A stretch of 64,000 nucleotides of DNA from Alphaproteobacteria bacterium (GTDB lineage Bacteria > Pseudomonadota > Alphaproteobacteria > Micavibrionales > Micavibrionaceae), in NCBI GenBank assembly GCA_029880245.1, contig JAOUOR010000001.1, positions 61,157-125,156 on the forward strand, given 5' to 3'. Positions 10,059-20,479 of the stretch are shown here, piece after piece. Positions within the stretch are counted from its first letter, which is position 1. Each line of letters begins with the position of its first letter. Made by a program: the position numbers and the translations under genes. Below the pieces are notes generated by a model. That model was not told the DNA's origin, searched no databases, and saw only the letters and a list, made by a program, of their open reading frames with translations.

Positions 10059-10565
10059 ATGAAAGTTTCACTATCGAAGGCAGCTTCGATGGCCGGGATT
10101 ACGCGCCAGACGCTGTACCGCCACATAGAAGAGAAAGGCATTTCTGTTGAGGACAGGGACACAAAACGCCCTAAAATCGATGTATCCGAACTGATTCGCA
10201 TTTATGGCGATAAGGTCAAGCCGGATATGGCAGAAAATACTGAACAGAAGGATCAGTATAGTAACTCGAATGTTTCGACTGTGGTTCAAAGAACCGAAAT
10301 CGATGTTTTGAGAGAAAAGCTGAAAATTCTGGAGATCGAGCGTGATCGTGAGCGCAGACAATTAACCGAGCAGATTGAAAATCTGCAAGGAACATTGAAC
10401 AAAGAACAGGATATGGTCAATCGTGTTACAGCTCAGTTGACAGATCAAAGAAGCGATTCAGAGAAACGTGCCAGCAAGTTAGATGAGCTTGAGGCTATGG
10501 TCAAAAATTTGGCTGAGAATCAGAATCGCAGAGGTTTCTTTGGCTTTGGTAAAATAATCGCCTGA
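10059..10565 (+). CDS. Helix-turn-helix/coiled-coil DNA-binding protein (plasmid KfrA-like layout)
   Basis: N-terminal KVSLSKAASMAGITRQTLYRHIEEKGI HTH, long charged coiled coil, C-terminal RRGFFGFGK. Start taken at the internal ATG 10059. Confidence 0.65.
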   Translation: MKVSLSKAASMAGITRQTLYRHIEEKGISVEDRDTKRPKIDVSELIRIYGDKVKPDMAENTEQKDQYSNSNVSTVVQRTEIDVLREKLKILEIERDRERRQLTEQIENLQGTLNKEQDMVNRVTAQLTDQRSDSEKRASKLDELEAMVKNLAENQNRRGFFGFGKIIA

Positions 10566-10684
10566 TTACTAAAAGAGGTTCAGAATTATACGCAATGCTT
10601 GATAGGCTTTGTGTATGGGTGCTGGATTATAAATCTGTATTCGGCTATAACCATTTTGATTATTTATCATAAGGCCGGAGTTTA

Positions 10685-11677
10685 ATGTTGTCTGAAGCCA
10701 TCCTAGTTACTGGTGCCGCAGGGTTTATCGGATTTCATACCGCGGTGAGATTGCTGGAGTCCGGTAAAGAGGTTGTCGGGATTGATAATCTCAATGATTA
10801 TTACGATGTCACCTTGAAAGAAGCGCGCCTTAAGATTCTTCAAAACTATCCGGCGTTCACTTTTGCAAAAATTGATATTGCCGATATGGAAGGGATGAAA
10901 ACGCTCTGGGCTGAAAAGGGGCCATTCAAGAAGGTCATTCACTTGGCTGCCCAAGCCGGAGTGCGCTATTCGCTCAAGAATCCGCATGCTTATATTAACA
11001 GTAATATTGTCGGTCATTTGAATGTCCTTGAATGTTGCCGTTTCACCGAAGGGTTCGAGCATCTGGTTTATGCCAGTTCATCTTCTGTTTATGGCGGGAA
11101 TACCAAGCTGCCTTTTTCTGTTCAGGACCGCGTGGATAATCCTATATCCCTTTATGCGGCTACCAAGCGAAGTGATGAATTGATGAGCCATGCTTATGCC
11201 CATCTTTATCGTTTTGCGCAAACGGGTCTGAGGTTTTTTACGGTTTACGGTCCGTGGGGGCGTCCGGATATGGCGCCGTTTATATTTACCAAAGCTATTT
11301 GTGAGGGCGAAAAATTTCCTGTTTTCAATAACGGGAAAATGAAGCGCGATTTTACCTATATTGACGATATCGTTAGCGGTGTTTTAGCTGTGCTGGAAAA
11401 TCCACCGGAAGATAATGGTGAAACTGCGCCGCAGCGTGTTTTGAATATCGGGAATACAAAATCCGAAGATCTTATGGATTTTATTGCTCTGATCGAAAAA
11501 GAAGTCGGTAAAAAGGCGCAGATTGATTTTCAACCCATGCAAGATGGTGATGTGCAGGAAACCTATGCCGATGTACAGGAAACAACAAAAATTGCCGGCT
11601 ATAAGCCCACGACCAGCATTAATGAAGGCGTGCCGGAATTTATTGAATGGTATAAGGGGTATTACGGGGCCGGTTAG
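10685..11677 (+). CDS. NAD-dependent epimerase (UDP-glucuronate 4-epimerase-like)
   Basis: GAAGFIGFHTAVRLLESG Rossmann motif; YAATKRSDELMSHAYAHLY; GPWGRPDMAPFIFTKAI. Confidence 0.92.
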   Translation: MLSEAILVTGAAGFIGFHTAVRLLESGKEVVGIDNLNDYYDVTLKEARLKILQNYPAFTFAKIDIADMEGMKTLWAEKGPFKKVIHLAAQAGVRYSLKNPHAYINSNIVGHLNVLECCRFTEGFEHLVYASSSSVYGGNTKLPFSVQDRVDNPISLYAATKRSDELMSHAYAHLYRFAQTGLRFFTVYGPWGRPDMAPFIFTKAICEGEKFPVFNNGKMKRDFTYIDDIVSGVLAVLENPPEDNGETAPQRVLNIGNTKSEDLMDFIALIEKEVGKKAQIDFQPMQDGDVQETYADVQETTKIAGYKPTTSINEGVPEFIEWYKGYYGAG

Positions 11678-12744
11678 CAAAGTATCTCTTTAATATGCTC
11701 TGCAAAAAGTTTTCCGGCATTGTCACCAAGTGTGTGTGATTCGTATAAATCCTGTCCTGCTTTGGCAATTTCTATTCGCTCGCTATTATGTCTTAGGGCC
11801 CAGTCAATCTTATCTTTAATGTCATCTACATCCCAGCTATGAAAGAGGCAGGTTTTACGATCCTGGAACAGGTTCGGCCATGTCTCCATATGGTTCATAT
11901 CAGGCTTAAGCAGCATGCTCCCGCTTAAAAAACACTCGAAGTCCTTTAAGGTTATTTCGCCCATACCAAAGGGGGAAACGCAAATTTTGCTGTTATCTAT
12001 TTCTCTGAAATAAGCAGAGCGGGCAATTTTGTCGGTGGAAAGAGTATCTTTTAGAATTGCGCGGATTTTCCTGCGTTGATAGCAGATAGTGTCGTGTTCA
12101 TAGGAAATTCCCATGCGGCAGGTAACATCCACCAATCGCGGGGCTTTCGCTCTGGAGCGTATGCTGGCGAAGGCGAGCATGGAATCAAGGGGGATTCTCT
12201 CCCTGACCTTTATCATATATGGTCCGATCATTCCGTAATGCATGAAGCCGGAATTCCATGAGATGCCTATTTTCTTAAGATCATCTTTGTTTTTTGCTGG
12301 CTGATCTGTAAAGGGGGATTGATCCATTATGCCGTATTTTTTGTGGTAATATTCCGTATAAATACGGGAGGCATAATGGTTATTCATATACTCGGAGCGG
12401 TTTTTAAGAATTTGCGCCTTAAGATAGCGATGAACATGAGGTAGGATTTGCCCTAGAAAAGTGCCGGTACTATCGCTTTGATCACACCAAATGACTTTGG
12501 CTTTCCTGTTCAGGGCTGCTATGGACTTAAGCGTGCCGTCAAAATCCTTGCTCCAGCCTTTTTCAAAAAATTTACTGTCGATGAGAAGGAAGTCGCACTC
12601 TGTAACATCGTCATCAATCGCATATTTTATCACAATATCAAAATCATGATCCATTAGGGCCGATTTAAATTTAATCAGCGGGAAAAGATAGGCCGCACTG
12701 TTTGGGCTAATAAAACCTGGGCTAAGGACGTTGATTTTTTTCAT
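11674..12744 (-). CDS. Glycosyltransferase-like protein
   Basis: C-terminal KICVSPFGMGEITLKDFECFLSGSMLLKPDMNHMETWPNLF resembles a glycosyltransferase C-terminal domain; 4-bp tail-to-tail overlap with the epimerase. Confidence 0.6.
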   Translation of the reverse strand: MKKINVLSPGFISPNSAAYLFPLIKFKSALMDHDFDIVIKYAIDDDVTECDFLLIDSKFFEKGWSKDFDGTLKSIAALNRKAKVIWCDQSDSTGTFLGQILPHVHRYLKAQILKNRSEYMNNHYASRIYTEYYHKKYGIMDQSPFTDQPAKNKDDLKKIGISWNSGFMHYGMIGPYMIKVRERIPLDSMLAFASIRSRAKAPRLVDVTCRMGISYEHDTICYQRRKIRAILKDTLSTDKIARSAYFREIDNSKICVSPFGMGEITLKDFECFLSGSMLLKPDMNHMETWPNLFQDRKTCLFHSWDVDDIKDKIDWALRHNSERIEIAKAGQDLYESHTLGDNAGKLFAEHIKEILC

Positions 12745-12999
12745 AGTTTTGAGCTTCTTATAGTGCCTTGTTCCATAAATTCAGCATTGATTTCTTTTAA
12801 AGCGGCCCTGTTCTTCAGGACCATACATGATATTTGTAAAAAATATGATAACGACTATATGGTATAAAATCCCTTGTTCATGGATGATATTTTCACCATA
12901 GCAATTTTCACGCAAAAGCAAATAAAGCTTTTCTTTTTACCTTAAAATCTGTAGAAGTCTGCGCTGGATTAAAATTTTATAGACCGCGGAAAAAGAACA

Positions 13000-14829
13000 A
13001 TGACCAGAGATTTACGCAATATTGCAATTATTGCCCATGTGGATCATGGAAAGACGACCCTTATTGATTCAATCATGAAGCAAAGCGGCATGTTCCGCGA
13101 TAATCAGGCTGTGGAAGTCTGTGTGATGGATTCTGGTGATCTGGAAAAAGAGCGCGGCATTACGATTTTGGCCAAGCCGACATCTATTCAATGGAAGAAA
13201 GATGGCAAGGAAACCCGCATCAATATTATTGATACACCGGGCCATGCTGATTTTGGCGGCGAGGTGGAGCGTGTGCTTCACATGGCTGATGGTGTGATTT
13301 TGCTGACCGATGCGGCGGAAGGCCCGATGCCGCAAACCAAATTCGTGCTGGGTAAAGCTTTAAAGCAAGGCCTGCGCCCGATTGTGATTATCAATAAAAT
13401 CGACCGTCCCGATGGTCGTCCCGAAGAAGTGGTGGATGAGGTTTTTGATCTATTTGTATCTCTGGATGCGAATGACGAGCAGCTTGATTTCCCGATCCTT
13501 TATGCCTCGGGCCGCGATGGCTGGTGCGTTACAGATTTGAACGATCCGCGGGAGAATCTCTCGCCCTTGCTGGATTTAATTCTCGAGCATGTGCCCGCGC
13601 CAAAAGTAGAAGAGGGCAAGCCATTTGCGATGCTTGCGACATTGCTGGATTCTGATCCGTTTTTGGGGCGCTGCCTGACGGGCCGGGTTTTGCATGGGTC
13701 TGCCAAAGTGAATGATACGGTCAAGGCGATAGACCTTGAAGGTAACCTCGTTGAAAATGGTCGTTTGTCAAAGCTCCTGATGTTTAATGGTACGCAGCGC
13801 GTTCCGGTTTCTGAAGTCCATGCAGGCGATATTATCTGTATCGCCGGTCTGACCGAGGCTTCTGTTGCCGATACGATCTGCGCGCCTTCTGTGACGCAGC
13901 CTTTGGCTTCGACCCCTATTGATCCGCCGACTATGTCCGTGACGATTAGCGTGAATGACTCGCCTTTTGCGGGTAAAGAGGGCAAGAAGGTAACGTCGAC
14001 TATGATCCGCGAGCGTCTTTTGGCCGAGGCTGAAACCAATGTGGCCATTACCTATAAGGAAAGCGCGGATAAGGATTCCTTTGAAATTGGCGGACGCGGG
14101 GAGTTGCAGCTTGGTGTGCTGATCGAGACGATGCGCCGTGAAGGCTTTGAGCTAACGGTTTCGCGCCCTAAAGTTCTGTTCAAGGAAGAATCGGGGCAAA
14201 AGCTCGAGCCGATCGAGGAAGTCATTATTGATGTGGATGAGGAATATTCCAGCGCTGTCGTGGATGCGATGAATCGCCGGAAAGGGGAGATGCTTGATAT
14301 GCGCTCTAGCGGAGCGGGCAAGATTCGCCTAACATTCCTTGCGCCCTCACGCGGGTTGATCGGCTATCAAAGCCGTTTCTTGACGCAAACACGCGGCACA
14401 GGTGTTATGAACCGCCTGTTTCACTCCTATGCGCCGTTTAAAGGCGAGGTTGCGCAGCGCAGGAATGGCGCGCTGATTTCTACGGATCAGGGAACGGCTG
14501 TGGCTTATGCGATTTTCAATTTACAGGATCGCGGTGCGATGTTTATCGAGCACCAGACGCCTGTTTATGAAGGTATGATTGTGGGCGAGCATAACCGCGA
14601 GAATGATCTGGAAATTAATGTTCTTAAAGGGAAAAAGCTGACCAATATGCGCGCTTCCGGCTCGGATGAGGCTGTGACGCTTACGCCGCCGCGCAAAATG
14701 AGTCTTGAGGATATGATGGCTTATATCAATGATGATGAGCTTCTCGAGGTTACGCCGCAATCGCTACGCCTGCGCAAGAAGTACCTTTGCCCGCATGAGC
14801 GCAAAAAAGCGAGCCGCGAGGCGGGGTAA
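13000..14829 (+). CDS. typA: Translational GTPase TypA/BipA
   Basis: [43 protein letters not shown]; 609 aa. Confidence 0.98.
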   Translation: MTRDLRNIAIIAHVDHGKTTLIDSIMKQSGMFRDNQAVEVCVMDSGDLEKERGITILAKPTSIQWKKDGKETRINIIDTPGHADFGGEVERVLHMADGVILLTDAAEGPMPQTKFVLGKALKQGLRPIVIINKIDRPDGRPEEVVDEVFDLFVSLDANDEQLDFPILYASGRDGWCVTDLNDPRENLSPLLDLILEHVPAPKVEEGKPFAMLATLLDSDPFLGRCLTGRVLHGSAKVNDTVKAIDLEGNLVENGRLSKLLMFNGTQRVPVSEVHAGDIICIAGLTEASVADTICAPSVTQPLASTPIDPPTMSVTISVNDSPFAGKEGKKVTSTMIRERLLAEAETNVAITYKESADKDSFEIGGRGELQLGVLIETMRREGFELTVSRPKVLFKEESGQKLEPIEEVIIDVDEEYSSAVVDAMNRRKGEMLDMRSSGAGKIRLTFLAPSRGLIGYQSRFLTQTRGTGVMNRLFHSYAPFKGEVAQRRNGALISTDQGTAVAYAIFNLQDRGAMFIEHQTPVYEGMIVGEHNRENDLEINVLKGKKLTNMRASGSDEAVTLTPPRKMSLEDMMAYINDDELLEVTPQSLRLRKKYLCPHERKKASREAG

Positions 14830-14843
14830 TTACCTGCTCTTTC

Positions 14844-14895
14844 TGTCATGCCCGCGAAGGCGGGCATCCGGATCCCTGCCTTCGCAGGGATGACA
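14844..14895. repeat. Double-hairpin intergenic repeat, family A (short form)
   Basis: TGTCATGCCCGCgaagGCGGGCAtccgGATCCCTGCcttcGCAGGGATGACA. Confidence 0.85.
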
Positions 14896-15270
14896 ATAGG
14901 GAAAATGATTTTCTTTAGTTCGTTCGTGAAATACGGAATTAAATTCTTTAAACCATTGTTTTTCAATGATATTCCTTTAGTTCGTTTGTTGAGGGGTTTC
15001 TCGGATTTGTATAGTTTGAATTGGCGTTTTAAAAAATTCCCGACCCGTAATCCAATAGTTTGTTCCGGCGTTTTCATTTTTGCTTTTTCTGGTTTTATAT
15101 TATTTTTCAATGATTTAAGAAAAATCACCTTTAGAATATTATCGGCACCCCCGCAATGAGCGTTTATCTGCGCTGTGCTTGTCGGGAATGACGTTTGTGG
15201 GGTCTGCTGTGTGGATGACATAAACATGCAGGCATAATAGGATAATATTCCTTCTTTGTCAAGATTCTGT

Positions 15271-15340
15271 TGTCATCCCCGCGAAAGCGGGGATCTGGTG
15301 GATAAGGGAAAGAGATCCCTGCTTACGCAGGGATGACAGT
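15271..15340. repeat. Double-hairpin intergenic repeat, family A
   Basis: TGTCATCCCCGCgaaaGCGGGGATCTGGTGGATAAGGGAAAGAGATCCCTGCttacGCAGGGATGACAGT; nearly identical copy at 48201-48270. Confidence 0.9.
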
Positions 15341-15387
15341 CTTTTTTCACCACGAAGGACACAAAGAACACGAAGGTTTTTTGCTTT

Positions 15388-15432
15388 TGTCATTCCGACT
15401 AAGGGCACAGCCCGCTTGGAGGAATCTTTTTT
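15388..15432. repeat. Intergenic repeat, family B (left half only)
   Basis: TGTCATTCCGACTAAGGGCACAGCCCGCTTGGAGGAATCT, related to copies at 44181, 51798 and 55831; right half missing where family D begins. Confidence 0.6.
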
Positions 15433-15435
15433 GTG

Positions 15436-15556
15436 ACCCTCCCCCTTACCCCCTCCCTAAAGGGAGGGGGAATAGTGTGAGAGCTTCCCTAAAGGGAGGG
15501 GGATGAGTTAAAGATAATTCCCTCTCCCCTTAGGGAGAGGGATTAAGGGAGAGGGG
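15436..15556. repeat. Intergenic repeat, family D (CCCTCCCCCTTACCCCCTCCCTxAAGGGAGGGGG modules)
   Basis: Two G/C-run hairpin modules; same modules occur in the reverse order at 57327-57413. Confidence 0.8.
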
Positions 15557-15646
15557 AATAAATGTTCATCTGCGTTTATCCGTGGTTTTAAAACTGAATC
15601 GCCTTAGAATGTTTTCGACATTCAGTTGATGACGAAGGGGCCTGTA

Positions 15647-15716
15647 TTTGCATCCTGATGGCAATCAGGATCTAGGAATGATAGTATGGGGATCCTGACT
15701 TTCGTCAGGATGCAAA
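15647..15716. repeat. Double-hairpin intergenic repeat, family E
   Basis: TTTGCATCCTGAtggcaATCAGGATCtaggaatgatagtatgggGATCCTGActttcgTCAGGATGCAAA. Confidence 0.8.
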
Positions 15717-15842
15717 GGGGAGTGTGTTAGAATTTGAGGAGGGTATTCTCGCCTTTCTTAACTTGTTGTTTGACACAAGAATATTGCTTATGTATAATCC
15801 TGCAATCTTTAATAAAAATAAGGAAAAGATTGTGGGGTTATT

Positions 15843-16196
15843 ATGAGCGAAAAAGTATATTCAGGTCAGGAAATTATAGACATTCAAAATACGCTTGTAG
15901 CTTTCTTTAATTCTTCAAATGGAACAGAGAGTCGCTTCCCAGAAGGTCGAAGTCTGGAGGGTGAAGACAATTACGATGCATTGGAACTGAATTTCGGTCT
16001 GTTGAAAGGGGCTATCGGTATTATGTTAACTAGAGCAATTAAGTTAACTGGAGAAGACGAGCTGCCTGATTTCTCTCAGGGGGCGGTACTATTGCAAGAT
16101 GTTTGCTGTAACATAGAAGGAAATCCTCTATACTATCAAATCAAGGGAAAGTCTCAATCTGAACCGGCTGCCGGAGGTATGGAGCTTACCAACTAA
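15843..16196 (+). CDS. Hypothetical protein (117 aa)
   Basis: Intact ORF after the repeat-rich interval; no family recognised. Confidence 0.55.
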   Translation: MSEKVYSGQEIIDIQNTLVAFFNSSNGTESRFPEGRSLEGEDNYDALELNFGLLKGAIGIMLTRAIKLTGEDELPDFSQGAVLLQDVCCNIEGNPLYYQIKGKSQSEPAAGGMELTN

Positions 16197-16214
16197 TAAG
16201 TGTCTTTGTTGTTC

Positions 16215-18074
16215 CTAGCCCCGCATCTCCTCAAGCTCCAGCCAGCGGGTTTCATAGCGCTCCAGCTTGCTTTCCGCTTCGGCCAGCGCCTTGGTCATGT
16301 CGTGAAAGGCGGCGGGGTCGCGGGCGTAGAAATCCCCGTCCGAGAGTTGGTCATTATATTGCGCGATATCGGCTTCGACTTTCTTTATTTTTTCGGGGAG
16401 CTGCCCTAATTCGCGTTCCAGTTTGTAAGAGAGTTTTTGCGGCTTTTTCTCTGGTACGGGGGGCGTGATGTCGGCAGCTTTGCTGCCGTCTTTTTTCGGA
16501 TCCCGTTTGTTGGTGTTCGGCTTTGCCTCACCAACGGGATGACATTTAGTGTTCTTTTTCTCAAGGTAATCGCTATAACCGCCAATACAGCTCTCGATCT
16601 TGCCGTTTCCTTCGAAGGCTAAAATCTTGCTGACGGTCTGATCCAGAAAATCACGGTCATGGGAGACAACGATCAGCGTGCCTTTATACTGGCACAGAAT
16701 TTCCTCGAGCATATCAAGGGTCTCCATGTCCAGATCATTGGTCGGCTCGTCCAGAATGAGACAGGTTTTTGGATTGGCCAGAATCTTGGCGAGCATCAGG
16801 CGGTTTTTTTGCCCGCCGGAAAGCTGCGAGACTTTATCTTGCGCGCGGGACGGGTCGAACATGAAATCCTTCAAATACCCGCAAACATGGCGCTGTTTGC
16901 CCATTACATCGATATAATCCCCGCCGCCGGGGCACAGGGTTTTCTTTAAGGTATCTGTGGGGTTGAGATCGCTGCGCTTTTGGTCAAAATAGGAAAATTC
17001 CAGTTCCTTTCGCACTTTCACGCGGCCCTGATCGGGCTGTAATTCGCCGATCAGGAGTTTTAAAAGCGTAGATTTGCCAGAACCGTTTTTCCCCAGAATA
17101 CCAATGCGATCGCCGCGCTGGATACGAAGGTTGAATTTATCAAGAATGGTGATTGTCTTGCCGTCTTCTTCGAAGGCTTTGCAGCAATTATAAAATTCCG
17201 CAACAATTTTGGATGAGGTTTCTATATCTTTCGGGGCTTTGATCTCGATCTTTTGCGTGGCGCGTCTATAGGCGGATTCATCGGCTTTGAGCTTATCGCG
17301 CATCTCTTTCATAAGCTCCAGGCGCCGCATATTGCGCTTGCGCCGTGCCTTTACTCCACGTGAGGCCCATTCAACCTCTTGTGTGACCAAGGTTTTTCGG
17401 TTTTTGAGTTCACGTTCTTCCTGCTCCAGCAGCATCGTTGACCATTCATCGAAATATTTAAAGCCGCGCGGGGAGACCTTTAAAGCGCCCCGATCCAGCC
17501 AGAAAACCTGCGTTGTGATATTGGCAAGGAAGGTTCTATCGTGGCTGATGCATAGGAGCGTGCCGCGATAGGCATTCAGATACCCCTCCAGCCATTCAAT
17601 GGCCTCAAGGTCGAGGTGGTTGGTTGGCTCGTCGAGCAGCAGGATATCCGGTTCTTCGACCAGAGCGCGGGCCAGTCCAGCGCGGCGGAGCTGCCCGCCT
17701 GAAAGTCTGGTCATTTGTGCTGTTACATCCAGATGCAGGGCTTCGGCGACAATATCGACCTTATAGGCGTGGAGTTCCTTTTCCTCGTCTTTGATCTCGG
17801 AAAAGATATAATCAAAGACGCTTTGGCCTTCTTTGGGGGTGATGTCCTGCTGCAAGTACCCAATCGTCGTGCCGATTTCCTCCCAGCGCTCGCCGTCATC
17901 CAGTTCCTGGCTTCCGGTGATAATATTCATCAGCGTAGATTTGCCCGCACCGTTCTTACCGACAAGGGCGATGCGGCTGCCTTGATGGATGTTAAAGGAC
18001 AGGTTTTCAAAGACCGGTTTCTCGGAGAAGCGGACCAAAGCATCTTTTACTGACAGTAATAATGGCGGCGGCAT
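16215..18074 (-). CDS. uup: ABC-F family ATPase, Uup-like
   Basis: Two Walker A (GKNGAGKST, GKNGSGKST) and two LSGGQ motifs, no TM; C-terminal coiled coil. Confidence 0.9.
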   Translation of the reverse strand: MPPPLLLSVKDALVRFSEKPVFENLSFNIHQGSRIALVGKNGAGKSTLMNIITGSQELDDGERWEEIGTTIGYLQQDITPKEGQSVFDYIFSEIKDEEKELHAYKVDIVAEALHLDVTAQMTRLSGGQLRRAGLARALVEEPDILLLDEPTNHLDLEAIEWLEGYLNAYRGTLLCISHDRTFLANITTQVFWLDRGALKVSPRGFKYFDEWSTMLLEQEERELKNRKTLVTQEVEWASRGVKARRKRNMRRLELMKEMRDKLKADESAYRRATQKIEIKAPKDIETSSKIVAEFYNCCKAFEEDGKTITILDKFNLRIQRGDRIGILGKNGSGKSTLLKLLIGELQPDQGRVKVRKELEFSYFDQKRSDLNPTDTLKKTLCPGGGDYIDVMGKQRHVCGYLKDFMFDPSRAQDKVSQLSGGQKNRLMLAKILANPKTCLILDEPTNDLDMETLDMLEEILCQYKGTLIVVSHDRDFLDQTVSKILAFEGNGKIESCIGGYSDYLEKKNTKCHPVGEAKPNTNKRDPKKDGSKAADITPPVPEKKPQKLSYKLERELGQLPEKIKKVEADIAQYNDQLSDGDFYARDPAAFHDMTKALAEAESKLERYETRWLELEEMRG

Positions 18075-18251
18075 AATATTTTCGTATTCAAACTCTTAAT
18101 TATGTTTTATGTTCATTCATAAGCTACGGGGTTTTGATATCCGAGACTGCGCCAGCCTGCAATGAAAAACAAATTTATTGTTGTTTGTAAGTACTCTTAT
18201 GGTAAAGGGTCACGGTAAAAAAGCGAAACAAAAAGGTAAGTAACCCTTAAT

Positions 18252-19301
18252 ATGACACCCTATGATTTCCAGATGCCCTTAGAGTCTAAGGACAATAGCG
18301 GTCTGTGTATGAATTCTATTTTAGAGCATTGTCGTTCTTATCAGGGCGCAGATATAAAACGCAGCATTATACAGCTTGTCACGACACTGGCTCTGTTTGC
18401 CGCTATTTTGTTGGTGATGGTTTATTTTATGGCTTCCTATTATTTATTGACGGTGGCTTTGATGCCGATTGCAGCTGGGCTGCTTACGCGGATTTTTATC
18501 TTTCAGCATGATTGCGGGCATGGCTGTTTTTTCAAGACAAAAAAGGCAAATGCAAGGATCGGGCGGGCTTTATCCATGTTGACCTTTACGCCCTATGATT
18601 TCTGGCGCAGGGCTCATAATATGCATCATGCAACGTCCGGCGATTTGGATCGGCGCAGTATTGGCGGGATTGATACGATCACCGTATCGGAATATGAGGC
18701 ACTTCCTTCTCGTAAAAAAAGCATTTATAGACTATATCGCAACCCATTTTTTCTGATAATTTTGGGAACGCCAGTTTATACTATGCTTGGGCAAAGACTT
18801 CCTTTCAATGCGCCAACGAATTTCTATGAGGGGTATAAAACTCTTTCTGCCGCATCTATCCGCGATAGTATCATGCTGACTAATCTGCTGCTGATAGCTT
18901 TTTATAGCAGTGCGTGGCTTTTATTCGGTCTGGAGGCTTTGTTATGGGTGTATTTACCTGTTCTGGTGATGACAACATGGATTGGTGGCTGGTTATTTTA
19001 TGTACAGCACCAGTTCGAGGATACGTATTGGGAGAAGAATCCCAATTGGAATATTCATGAATCGGCATTAATGGGGAGTTCCTATTATAAATTACCGAAA
19101 ATCCTGCAATGGTTTACCGGAAATATAGGTTTGCACCATATTCATCATCTTTGCAGCCAGATTCCCAATTACAAGCTGCAAGAGTGTATGGATGCCATGC
19201 CTGAACTGGCCGAGATAAATGTTCTGACTTTGAAAGAGAGCTTTAAATGCGGCGGGTTGAAGCTTTGGGACGAAGATCAGGGTAAGATGGTGACTTTTTA
19301 G
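18252..19301 (+). CDS. Fatty acid desaturase (acyl-lipid type)
   Basis: Three His boxes: HDCGH, HNMHH, HHIHH, with TM segments. Confidence 0.93.
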   Translation: MTPYDFQMPLESKDNSGLCMNSILEHCRSYQGADIKRSIIQLVTTLALFAAILLVMVYFMASYYLLTVALMPIAAGLLTRIFIFQHDCGHGCFFKTKKANARIGRALSMLTFTPYDFWRRAHNMHHATSGDLDRRSIGGIDTITVSEYEALPSRKKSIYRLYRNPFFLIILGTPVYTMLGQRLPFNAPTNFYEGYKTLSAASIRDSIMLTNLLLIAFYSSAWLLFGLEALLWVYLPVLVMTTWIGGWLFYVQHQFEDTYWEKNPNWNIHESALMGSSYYKLPKILQWFTGNIGLHHIHHLCSQIPNYKLQECMDAMPELAEINVLTLKESFKCGGLKLWDEDQGKMVTF

Positions 19302-20479
19302 GCATTCTGTCCGGCGACATAACCCGAAGACCATGCCCATTGGAAGTTAAAACCGCCTAAGTGCCCCGTGACATCCACGACTTCACCGATGAAATATAGG
19401 CCTTTATGCTTTGTGCATTCCATAGTTTTTGAGGAAAGCTCGTTTGTATCAATGCCACCAAGTGTGACTTCGGCAGTGCGATATCCTTCCGTGCCGGAAG
19501 GGCGTACATGCCAGTCATTGATCGCAGCGCCCAGTGCTTTGAGCGTTTTGTCGGGGAGATCGGCAATGCGGCCCTTAATATTATGTACTTCGCAAATATT
19601 ATGGGCCAAATTTTTAGGCAAAAGAGCGGCAAGGATATTTGAGGCATCTTGTTTGGAGTTTTGCTGCTTTTTTTCCAAAATATAGGCTGTGACGTCCTGA
19701 GCGGGACATAAATTGATAATAATGTCCTGTCCTTCCTGCCAATAGGATGATATTTGCAGGATAGACGGGCCGCTTAAGCCCCGATGGGTAAAAAGCAGCC
19801 CTTCGGCAAAACTTTTTTTGCCGCATGAAACAATTGCATCAACTGAAAGGCCGCTTAAAGACTTGCAAAACTCCAGTAAGCTGGCCTGAAAGGTCAGGGG
19901 CACAAGGGCAGGGCGCGTGGGTATGACTTTCAAGCCGAATTGCTTTGCGATGTCATAGCCGAATTTACTGGCTCCGATTTTCGGGATGGATAGACCGCCA
20001 GTTGCTATCACAAGGGATTCGCATATATATGTGTTTGTGTTATGGGTAATTGCATATCCCTTATCCTGATTTGTAACGGTTTCAATTTCAATGTCCTGAT
20101 CATATTGGATGCCGGCTATTTTCATCTCTTTAAGCAGCATATCTATAATGGCTTGCGCAGAGTGATCACAAAAAAGCTGGCCGAGCTTTTTTTCGTGATA
20201 AGTGATGCCATGTTTTTCTACCAGAGCTATAAAGTCGTGCTGTGTATATTGTTTGAGCGCAGATTTGCAGAAATGCGGGTTTTGAGAGAGATAGTTTTCA
20301 GGGCTGGCATATATGTTGGTGAAGTTACACCGTCCGCCTCCGGATATTCTTATTTTTTCTGCCGTTTTGCGGGCATGGTCAATCAGCCAGACTTTGCGGC
20401 CACGTTTTCCGGCTTCGATGGCGCACATCATCCCTGCGGCGCCTGCGCCTATAATGATAACATCGTAATGGGAAGTCAT
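19298..20479 (-). CDS. NAD(P)/FAD-dependent oxidoreductase (HI0933/YhiN-like)
   Basis: DVIIIGAGAAGMMCAIEAGKRGRKVWLIDHARKTAEKIRISGGGRCNFTN; C-terminal GEVVDVTGHLGGFNFQWAWSSGYVAG. Start set at 20479 (MTSHYDV). Confidence 0.93.
   Translation of the reverse strand: MTSHYDVIIIGAGAAGMMCAIEAGKRGRKVWLIDHARKTAEKIRISGGGRCNFTNIYASPENYLSQNPHFCKSALKQYTQHDFIALVEKHGITYHEKKLGQLFCDHSAQAIIDMLLKEMKIAGIQYDQDIEIETVTNQDKGYAITHNTNTYICESLVIATGGLSIPKIGASKFGYDIAKQFGLKVIPTRPALVPLTFQASLLEFCKSLSGLSVDAIVSCGKKSFAEGLLFTHRGLSGPSILQISSYWQEGQDIIINLCPAQDVTAYILEKKQQNSKQDASNILAALLPKNLAHNICEVHNIKGRIADLPDKTLKALGAAINDWHVRPSGTEGYRTAEVTLGGIDTNELSSKTMECTKHKGLYFIGEVVDVTGHLGGFNFQWAWSSGYVAGQNA

Noticed and set aside
14721-15227. 168-aa minus-strand ORF (and 14848-15159 on +)
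   Set aside because: Contains [17 protein letters not shown] / [16 protein letters not shown], the translation of a family A palindromic repeat, and overlaps typA; not a real protein.
15271-15716. Possible CRISPR array
   Set aside because: Repeats are of different families with irregular spacing and internal palindromes; no cas genes; no regular repeat-spacer units.
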